Shown here: positions 1 to 5,457 of the stretch, in pieces
Layout: every line of letters begins with the position of its first letter
Position numbering within the stretch: position 1 is the stretch's first letter
NCBI GenBank assembly: GCA_030044105.1
Contig: JASHWL010000191.1
Location: 1-8,781 of the forward strand
Direction: 5' to 3'
DNA length: 8,781 bases
DNA from: Thermoplasmata archaeon
GTDB lineage: Archaea; Thermoplasmatota; Thermoplasmata; Lutacidiplasmatales; UBA184
Notes under the pieces: generated by a model
Databases searched by the model: none
What the model was told of the DNA's origin: nothing
Seen by the model: the letters and a program-made list of their open reading frames with translations, nothing else
Translations under genes and position numbers: made by a program

Positions 1-1
1 G

Positions 2-43
2 AAGGCGATCCTCGAGCTGCTGATCCCGCCGCGCGCCCCGTAG
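2..43 (+). CDS. C-terminal end of an upstream gene (possibly ornithine carbamoyltransferase), 5' truncated by window
   Basis: Only the last 13 codons and a TAG stop (41-43) are present, reading KAILELLIPPRAP. The frame is chosen because it is followed, after 24 bases that include a ribosome binding site, by the carbamate kinase start. Ornithine carbamoyltransferases often end in a helix of the form (Q)KA-I/V/L-L-x-L-L, and the gene commonly neighbours carbamate kinase in the arginine deiminase/citrulline pathway, so this is a reasonable candidate. Thirteen residues cannot prove it, and another protein ending in a hydrophobic helix is equally possible. The spacing suggests co-transcription with the next gene. 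Confidence 0.4.
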   Translation, partial: KAILELLIPPRAP

Positions 44-53
44 CGCGCGCCGG

Positions 54-58
54 GGAGG
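54..58 (+). promoter_or_regulatory. Ribosome binding site of carbamate kinase
   Basis: A GGAGG core, within a GGGGAGGAT run, ends 9 bases before the GTG at 68. This is a good match to the archaeal anti-Shine-Dalgarno sequence at a normal distance. It supports GTG 68 as the start and shows that this gene is not translated leaderless. Confidence 0.7.
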
Positions 59-67
59 ATCGTTCCC

Positions 68-1027
68 GTGGCCCGGGTGCTGGTCGCCCTCGGCGGCAAC
101 GCGATCCAGCGCGCGCACGACGCGGGCACGTGGGCCGACGCCACCCGCCAGATGCGGCGCACCGCCCCGGCCCTGGCGGCGATCGTCGCGCGGGGGCACG
201 AGCTCGTGGTGACGCACGGGAACGGCCCGCAGGTCGGCGACCTGCTGCGCGAGGCCGAGCTGGGCGCCCGCGAGGTGCCGCCTCCTCCGATGCACGTGCT
301 CGATGCGGAGTCGGAAGGTCAGATCGGCTTCCTCATCGCCCAGGAGCTGAGCGCGGCGCTCCGCGCCGCGCGCGTGCCCCGGGTCGTCGTGCCGATCGTG
401 AGCCGGACCGAGGTCGCCCGGAAGGACCCCGCGTTCCGGCACCCCTCGAAGCCTGTGGGCCGCTTCTACTCGGCCGCCGAGGCCGCGCGCCTCCGGCGGA
501 CGGCCGGCTGGACCCTTCGCGATGATCCGGGACGTGGCGGGTGGCGCCGGGTCGTTCCGTCCCCGCGGCCGTTGCGGTGGCTCGAGGGCGAGGCGATCCG
601 CGCGGCGCTGGACGGCCGGCTGGGGCGGCGCTGTGTCTTCGTCGTTACCGGCGGGGGAGGCATCCCGGTCGTGCGCGCGCGGGGGGGCCGCTACGAGGGC
701 GTGGAGGCGGTCATCGACAAGGACCGGGCGGCCGCCGTGGTCGCCGCGCAGATCGGCGCCGCGACGCTCGCGATCGTGACGGACGTTCCGGGAGCGGCGG
801 TCGCGTACGGGACACCCCACCAGCGATGGCTGGGTCGCGTCGACGCGGACGAGCTCCGGCGGTACCTCCGCGCCGGCGAGTTCGCCGAGGGTAGCATGGG
901 TCCCAAGGTCACCGCCGGGCTCGAGTTCCTCGGGTCCGGGGGCGGCTACTTCGTGATCTCGGACATCGCCTCCCTCGGACCCGCGCTGGCCGGCCGGGCC
1001 GGGACCCGGGTGGGCCAGCCGCCCTGA
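68..1027 (+). CDS. arcC: Carbamate kinase
   Basis: Carbamate kinase reversibly converts carbamoyl phosphate and ADP to carbamate and ATP; carbamate decays to ammonia and CO2. It is a cytosolic enzyme of the amino-acid kinase fold. At 319 residues it has the normal family length (about 310). Family motifs run in order: LGGNAI near residue 8, THGNGPQVG at 49-57, SKPVGRFY at 127-134, GWRRVVPSPRP at 158-168, the glycine loop TGGGGIPV at 194-201, EAVIDKD at 213-219, IVTDVPG at 236-242 with the typical YG.P downstream, and EGSMGPKV at 274-281. The start is GTG 68, giving MARVLVALGGNA, where these kinases normally begin. ESEGQIGF at 81-88 differs slightly from the usual SQGxIGY. It sits 22 bases before the proton ATPase gene and after a possible ornithine carbamoyltransferase end, fitting ATP production from citrulline. 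A biosynthetic carbamoyl-phosphate role cannot be excluded from sequence. Confidence 0.95.
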   Translation: MARVLVALGGNAIQRAHDAGTWADATRQMRRTAPALAAIVARGHELVVTHGNGPQVGDLLREAELGAREVPPPPMHVLDAESEGQIGFLIAQELSAALRAARVPRVVVPIVSRTEVARKDPAFRHPSKPVGRFYSAAEAARLRRTAGWTLRDDPGRGGWRRVVPSPRPLRWLEGEAIRAALDGRLGRRCVFVVTGGGGIPVVRARGGRYEGVEAVIDKDRAAAVVAAQIGAATLAIVTDVPGAAVAYGTPHQRWLGRVDADELRRYLRAGEFAEGSMGPKVTAGLEFLGSGGGYFVISDIASLGPALAGRAGTRVGQPP

Positions 1028-1049
1028 TCGGACCGTCGGCCCCCGCAGG

Positions 1050-3656
1050 ATGGAAACCGCGATGACGGCCACTTTCCCCGGGTCGAGCGCGCCGACGGTG
1101 CCCGCGCCTCCCCCGGGAGGGTTGGACGAGGAGGAGGCCCTCCGAAGACGAGCCCGGTACGGGTTCAACGAGATCCCAGAACCCGCGGCCCACCCGGTGC
1201 GACAGTTTCTGGGCTACTTTTGGGGACCGATCCCCGGGATGATCGAGGCCGCGCTCGCGCTGGGGCTCCTGTTGGAGAACTGGTCGGACGTTGCCCTCAT
1301 CCTGGCGCTCCTGATCGTGAACGGCCTCGTCGCGTTCTGGGAGGAGCGCCAGGCGGGGAACGCCGTTCGGGCGCTGCAAGCCCATCTCGCGCCGCAGGCG
1401 CGCTTGGTTCGAGGGGGTGTGTGGAGGGTGGGTCCGGCGCGCGAACTCGTGCCGGGCGATCGGATCCGCGTGCGGATCGGCGACATCGTCCCGGCGGACG
1501 CGCGCGTCGAGGCCGGCGGGGCCCTCGAGGTCGACGAGTCCGCCCTCACCGGGGAGTCGCTGCCGGTCGCCCGAGGTCCCGGGGAGCGGCTGTTCGCGGG
1601 CGCGGTTGTCCGGCGCGGGGAGGCCGACGCCGTGGTGGAGTCGATCGGCGCCGCGACGTTCTTCGGTCGGACGGCGCGCCTCCTCGGGGTCCGGCCGGCC
1701 CCCAGTCACTTCCAGCGCGCCGTCCTCCGCATCGGGGACTTTCTGATCGCCGTCGCGATCGCGCTGGCGATCGTCATCGAGATCGTCGCGCTCGTGCGCG
1801 GGATCGACCTCGTCACCACGCTCCAGTTCGCCCTCGTGCTCACGGTCGCGGCGATCCCCGTCGCGATGCCGACGGTGCTCTCGGTGACCATGGCGGTCGG
1901 GGCCCGACGGCTCGCCGGCGAGGGGGCGATCGTCAGTCGGCTGGCGGCGCTCGAGGAGCTCGCCGGGGTCGACGTGCTCTGTTCCGACAAGACCGGCACG
2001 CTCACCCAGAACCGACTGACGGTCGGCGAGCCGTTCTGCCTTCCCGGGGTGACGACCGCCGAGGTGCTCGCCGCGGCGGCCCTCGCCTCGCGGGCCGAGG
2101 ATCACGATCCGATCGACGACGCCGTGCTGGCACGCGCTGCCGGGCTCCCCGCGGTGCGGCCCCGCGTCGACTCGTTCCAGCCGTTCGACCCCGTCACCAA
2201 GCGCACGGAGGCGCGGGCGACCACGGCGGCCGGCGGGGTCGTCCGCGCCGCGAAGGGAGCGCCCCAGGCGATCGTGGCCCTCTGCGATCGCCCGGACGCG
2301 CTCCGCGCCGCGATCGGTCCCGCGATCGCGGAGTTCGCCCGTCGCGGGTTCCGGGCCCTCGCCGTCGCGCGATCCAACGCCGCTTCGGGCCCGTGGACGT
2401 TCCTCGGGGTCCTGCCGCTGTCCGACCCGCTCCGGTCCGACTCGCGCGCGCTCATCGCGGAACTGGCGGCGCTCTCGGTCGACGTGAAGATGGTCACCGG
2501 CGACCAGGCGGCGATCGCGGGCGAGGTCGCGCGCCAGCTGGGGCTGGGCGCTCGCCTCGAGACGATGGGAGGGGCGGGGGCCGACGACGCGGGTCGGGCC
2601 GCGGCCCGCTCGCCCGAGACGGTCGACGTGTTCGCCCAGGTCCGACCGGAGGACAAGTACGCGATCGTGGCGGCGCTGCAGGCGCAGGGCCATATCGTCG
2701 CGATGACCGGCGACGGGGTCAACGACGCACCGGCGCTCAAGCGGGCCGACGCGGGGATCGCGGTCCCGGGCGCAACCGACGCGGCCCGGGCCGCGGCCGC
2801 CCTCGTGCTGACGAGCGCGGGCCTCGCGGTGATCCTCACCGCGATCCGGGAGGCCCGGCAGATCTTCCAGCGGATGACGGCGTACGCGATCTATCGGATC
2901 GAGGAGACGATCCGGCTGCTGGCCTTCATCACCGCCTCGATCGTCCTGCTCGGTTTCTTCCCGCTCACCCCGACGATGATCGTCCTGATCGCCTTGCTCA
3001 ACGACGGGGCGATCCTCACGATCGCCTACGACCGGGCCCGCGTCTCCGCCCGCCCGGTCCGCTGGCGGATGGACCGGGTGCTCGGTGTCGCGACCGCCCT
3101 GGGCGTGACCGGCTTCGCCTCCTCGCTCCTGTTCCTGGGGCTCGCGTCCACGGTGTTCCACGTGGCGGGCGGGCCGCTGCAGACCCTGATCTACCTGAAG
3201 CTCTCCGTGGCGGGCCATCTCGTCATCTTCCTCACCCGGACGGAGGGGCCGTTCTGGCGCTCCCGTCCCGCGGGCGTCCTCGTGGCCGCCGTCTTGGGCA
3301 CGCAGCTCGCCGCCACGGGCATCGCGGTGTCGGGGTTCCTCGTCACTCCGATCCCATGGACCTGGGCGCTCCTCGTGTGGGGCTACGCGGGCGCCGAGTT
3401 CGCGCTCGACGAGGCCGCGAAGCTCGCGGCCTATCGCGCGCTCCGCTCGCGCCCCGATCGGCCCGGCGTCGGACCCGGACGCACTCCGAAAGAGGGAGGA
3501 TGGTTCTTCCCGCCGCGCTTCCGTGCTCCGAAGGTTTCGGTACCGGGGACCGCGCCTGCCTCGGGGGCCGCTCGGTCGGCGGGCTGCACCCCGGCTGCGC
3601 CGCGTCCCGTTGAGAGCACGGCTCATATGCGCGTGACGGACGGGGCTGCCGTCTGA
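1050..3656 (+). CDS. P-type H+-exporting ATPase (P3A, plasma-membrane type)
   Basis: Integral membrane pump that uses ATP to expel protons. Visible in the 868 residues: actuator-domain TGES at 167-170; M4 motif IPVAMPTVLSV at 269-279, typical of P3A pumps; phosphorylation site DKTGTLT with Asp313; nucleotide-binding KGAP at 402-405; TGD at 483-485; hinge TGDGVNDAP at 553-561; and LLNDGAILTI at 649-658 in M6. Asp652 matches the proton-binding Asp684 of plant AHA2, Arg622 its Arg655 and Asn91 its Asn106, so the proton-transport residues are present. This favours H+ over Ca2+ or heavy metals; there is no CPC motif or metal-binding domain. The catalytic body ends near residue 803, close to the length of archaeal relatives (about 805). 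A Pro/Ala/Gly-rich tail of about 65 residues follows with less GC-biased codons. The start is uncertain: ATG 1050 lacks a clear ribosome site, and in-frame ATG 1062 (AGGA 11 bases upstream) removes four residues. Confidence 0.93.
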   Translation: METAMTATFPGSSAPTVPAPPPGGLDEEEALRRRARYGFNEIPEPAAHPVRQFLGYFWGPIPGMIEAALALGLLLENWSDVALILALLIVNGLVAFWEERQAGNAVRALQAHLAPQARLVRGGVWRVGPARELVPGDRIRVRIGDIVPADARVEAGGALEVDESALTGESLPVARGPGERLFAGAVVRRGEADAVVESIGAATFFGRTARLLGVRPAPSHFQRAVLRIGDFLIAVAIALAIVIEIVALVRGIDLVTTLQFALVLTVAAIPVAMPTVLSVTMAVGARRLAGEGAIVSRLAALEELAGVDVLCSDKTGTLTQNRLTVGEPFCLPGVTTAEVLAAAALASRAEDHDPIDDAVLARAAGLPAVRPRVDSFQPFDPVTKRTEARATTAAGGVVRAAKGAPQAIVALCDRPDALRAAIGPAIAEFARRGFRALAVARSNAASGPWTFLGVLPLSDPLRSDSRALIAELAALSVDVKMVTGDQAAIAGEVARQLGLGARLETMGGAGADDAGRAAARSPETVDVFAQVRPEDKYAIVAALQAQGHIVAMTGDGVNDAPALKRADAGIAVPGATDAARAAAALVLTSAGLAVILTAIREARQIFQRMTAYAIYRIEETIRLLAFITASIVLLGFFPLTPTMIVLIALLNDGAILTIAYDRARVSARPVRWRMDRVLGVATALGVTGFASSLLFLGLASTVFHVAGGPLQTLIYLKLSVAGHLVIFLTRTEGPFWRSRPAGVLVAAVLGTQLAATGIAVSGFLVTPIPWTWALLVWGYAGAEFALDEAAKLAAYRALRSRPDRPGVGPGRTPKEGGWFFPPRFRAPKVSVPGTAPASGAARSAGCTPAAPRPVESTAHMRVTDGAAV
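3528..3540. repeat. Short perfect inverted repeat CCGAA-GGT-TTCGG
   Basis: Five-base arms (3528-3532 and 3536-3540) flank a GGT loop. It lies in the ATPase tail-coding stretch, about 85 bases upstream of a TATA-like element and about 145 bases before the ABC gene. It could be a small hairpin or an operator half-site pair, but a 5-base stem is expected by chance in GC-rich DNA. No U-run follows, so a terminator role is not supported. Confidence 0.25.
3621..3630 (+). promoter_or_regulatory. Candidate TATA-like promoter element for the ABC exporter genes
   Basis: GCTCATATGC is a rare AT-rich spot in this GC-rich DNA and shares the TCATAT core with the element at 8611-8620. Purine-rich GAGAGCA lies just upstream, where a BRE would be. 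A start about 25 bases downstream would put the transcript 5' end near 3650, about 35 bases before the ABC start codon. It lies inside the 3' end of the ATPase reading frame. The call rests only on composition and spacing. Confidence 0.35.
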
Positions 3657-3684
3657 GGGATCGACCACGGGCTACGGCGCGCCG

Positions 3685-4656
3685 GTGCTCCGAGCAGAGG
3701 AGCTGGGATTCGCGTACACGCCGGACCGGTTCGCGATCCGAGGCCTCTCGTTCGACGTGCGGCCGGGCGAGGTGTTCGGCCTGCTCGGCCGCAACGGGGC
3801 CGGGAAGACGACCACGGTCCGGGTCCTGACGACCCTGCTGCCGGTGACGGAGGGCCACGGCTACCTGTTCGGGACCGAGCTCCGACACGCCGGCCGTGAG
3901 CAGCGGCGGCGGCTGGGCGTGGTGCTCCAGTCCGAGTCGCTCGACTTCGTCTCGGTGGAGACGAACCTCACGCTCTACGCGTTCCTCTGGGGGGTCCCGC
4001 GGGAGGTCGCGAAGACCCGGGCCGAGGAGATGCTCGAGTTGTTCGAGCTCGGCCCGATGCGCAAGCGCAAGCCCTGGGGCCTCTCGGGCGGCGAGCGGCG
4101 ACGCTTCCAGGTCGCGCGCGAGCTCATGCACGACATGGAGCTCCTCTTCCTCGACGAGCCGACGGTCGGGCTGGATGCGCTCACCCGACGCCGCATCCTC
4201 GATTACCTCGCGATGCGGGCGCGCGGGGGCCTCGCGATCGTGTTCACGACCCACATCCTCCAGGAGGCCGACCAGCTCTGCGACCGGATCGGCGTGCTGC
4301 AGGGCGGGCGCCTGCGGGCCGTGGGGCCCCCGTCCGAGATCAAGCGCCGGTACCGGGGCGCGCGCGCCGTGGAGGCCGAGTTCGAGCGACCGCTCTCCGA
4401 GGCCGAGCGCCGCGCGGTCGGCGCGCTCCTCGCGGCGCGGGGACAGTCGCTCGCGATCCTGTCGGACGCGCGCGGCCTCCTGACGTTCCGCGCGACGAAC
4501 GCCGAGGACCTGGTCGCCGAGCTCTCGCGGTGGGCCCACGCGTCGGACGTCGACCTGGTCCGCATCTCGGTCCGGGAGACGACGCTGGAGGAGGCGTTCG
4601 TGACGCTCGTGTCCGAGGACGCCACCGAGGGTCCCGGCACGCCGGAGGCGCCCTGA
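3685..4656 (+). CDS. ABC transporter ATP-binding protein (DrrA/NodI-type exporter, DUF4162 tail)
   Basis: Cytosolic ATPase subunit that powers the permease encoded next. In 323 residues it shows Walker A GRNGAGKT at 35-42, Q-loop Gln82 (VVLQSES), signature LSGGE at 133-137, Walker B LLFLDEPT at 153-160, D-loop GLD at 162-164 and the switch histidine His190 in FTTHILQEAD. All catalytic elements are intact. After about residue 225 comes the alpha/beta C-terminal domain seen in drug-exporter and Nod-factor type subunits, ending in the usual VRETTLEEAFVTL. GTG 3685 is the only start near the first beta strand: the frame is closed upstream by TGA 3634-3636 with no other start between. No strong ribosome site precedes it (only GAGGG near 3655-3659), so translation may be coupled to the ATPase or start on a short leader. 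The substrate (lipid, drug, polysaccharide or other) cannot be read from this subunit. Confidence 0.92.
   Translation: MLRAEELGFAYTPDRFAIRGLSFDVRPGEVFGLLGRNGAGKTTTVRVLTTLLPVTEGHGYLFGTELRHAGREQRRRLGVVLQSESLDFVSVETNLTLYAFLWGVPREVAKTRAEEMLELFELGPMRKRKPWGLSGGERRRFQVARELMHDMELLFLDEPTVGLDALTRRRILDYLAMRARGGLAIVFTTHILQEADQLCDRIGVLQGGRLRAVGPPSEIKRRYRGARAVEAEFERPLSEAERRAVGALLAARGQSLAILSDARGLLTFRATNAEDLVAELSRWAHASDVDLVRISVRETTLEEAFVTLVSEDATEGPGTPEAP
4644..4648 (+). promoter_or_regulatory. Shine-Dalgarno-like GGAGG at the ABC ATPase/permease junction
   Basis: GGAGG lies within the last codons of the ABC ATPase gene. It is 4 bases before an in-frame CTG (4653) that overlaps the TGA stop as CTGA, and 19 bases before GTG 4668. 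It decides between starts: the CTG would be translationally coupled but unusual and a little close; the GTG is a standard codon but too far for direct pairing. Confidence 0.4.
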
Positions 4657-4667
4657 AGCTTCCGCCG

Positions 4668-5423
4668 GTGCTCCGGCTCGTGGTCCGGAACTTCGTCGCG
4701 ACGCTCGACCCGATCACGCTGCTCGTGATGTTCGGGCAGCCCGCCTTCTTGATCGTCATCCTGGGCACGATGTTCTCCCAACTGATCCCGTCCGTCGGCG
4801 CCTCGGGCTCCTACGTGGCGTACCTCGTGCCGGGCATGATCGCCTCGCAGATGATCACCGGCGCGGTGCTCGCCGGACGGATCTTCTGGCTCGACCGCCG
4901 CTGGGCGATGGTCGAGCAGATCTTCTCGGGGCCGTTCCTCCGGGCCGAGTACCTGGCCGCGCTGCTGCTGACGGCGCTGCTGTTCTCCCTGGTCGGCGTG
5001 GGGATCATGGTGCTGGTCGCGCTGCCGCTCATCGGGCTGACGCCCCTCTCGCCGTTCGAGGGGTTCGTTATCCTCGGCACGATCGCGCTCGGCAGCCTGT
5101 GCTTCGGGGGCCTCCTGATCGCGCTCGGCGGCCGGATCCGGTCGGCGAACCTCTACTTCACGATCCAGTCCCTGCTCCAGTACTTCCTGATCTTCATCTC
5201 GACGGTCTACTATCCGGTGACCGCGAAGACGCCCGTGGTGCTCCGCGCGATCGTGTACGCGAACCCGCTCACCTACGCCGCGAACACCGTCCGCGACGGC
5301 TTCACGCACTCGTTCGGCCCGTCGGACCTCCTCGGGGCCGGGATCCTGGCCGGCCTCGCCGCCGTGACGTTCTGCCTCGCCGTGCTCTCGTTCCGTACGC
5401 TCGAGATGGGACCGGTGCAGTAG
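4668..5423 (+). CDS. ABC-2 type transporter permease
   Basis: Membrane partner of the preceding ABC ATPase; together they form a two-gene exporter of the DrrAB/NodIJ class. From GTG 4668 it is 251 residues, the usual family size, with about six hydrophobic segments. Typical marks are the amphipathic start LRLVVRNF, the first span beginning after LDPI, the conserved loop YLVPGMIASQM after the first hairpin, the R-x-EYLAALLL segment before span 3, and the signature YYPVTAKTPVVLRAI followed by ANPLTYAANTVRDGF, where ABC-2 exporters carry 'P..l...NPltya.d.vR'. The reading frame is open further upstream (GTG 4530), but that would overlap the ATPase gene by 127 bases and add an Arg/Gly-rich stretch that is plainly shadow translation. 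The start could instead be CTG 4653 or GTG 4680. TAG stop is 34 bases from the end of the convergent surface-protein gene. Substrate unknown. Confidence 0.88.
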   Translation: MLRLVVRNFVATLDPITLLVMFGQPAFLIVILGTMFSQLIPSVGASGSYVAYLVPGMIASQMITGAVLAGRIFWLDRRWAMVEQIFSGPFLRAEYLAALLLTALLFSLVGVGIMVLVALPLIGLTPLSPFEGFVILGTIALGSLCFGGLLIALGGRIRSANLYFTIQSLLQYFLIFISTVYYPVTAKTPVVLRAIVYANPLTYAANTVRDGFTHSFGPSDLLGAGILAGLAAVTFCLAVLSFRTLEMGPVQ

Positions 5424-5433
5424 GGGGCGCCGC

Positions 5434-5450
5434 CGACCTCGGCCGAGTCG
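5434..5450. repeat. Palindrome in the convergent intergenic gap
   Basis: The 34-base gap between the two convergent genes contains the perfect palindrome CTCGGCCGAG (5438-5447), flanked by CGA before and TCG after. With one bulged C the whole stretch is an imperfect 17-base palindrome. A site between converging stop codons could mark a bidirectional transcript end, but there is no U-tract on either strand, which archaeal terminators usually need. Confidence 0.25.
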
Positions 5451-5457
5451 CGGTGCG

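Noticed and set aside
1220..3613. Plus-strand open frame of 797 codons offset from the ATPase frame
   Set aside because: Arg/Gly/Pro/Ala-rich shadow translation caused by high GC; no recognisable domain and full overlap with the ATPase.
3500..3613. Possible 37-codon ORF with ATG 3500 after GGGAGGA, inside the ATPase tail
   Set aside because: The purine-rich stretch abuts the ATG with no spacing, the product (MVLPAALPCSEGFGTG...) has no recognisable feature, and the ATPase frame continues through it. Kept only as part of the odd-tail observation.
3490..3660. Possible tRNA or small structured RNA in the odd-composition stretch
   Set aside because: No tRNA-like acceptor stem or T-arm consensus, and no extended complementary arms beyond a 5-base stem; nothing supports an RNA gene.
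909..3668. Minus-strand open frame of 919 codons antisense to the ATPase
   Set aside because: Its translation is Arg/Asp/Glu/Gly/His-rich without any domain, as expected for the complement of GC-rich codons. The plus strand encodes an unmistakable P-type ATPase over the same bases.
3343..5309. Minus-strand open frames (3343-4539 and 4203-5309) antisense to the ABC genes
   Set aside because: Low-complexity charged products with no family features; the plus strand has intact Walker A, signature and Walker B motifs.
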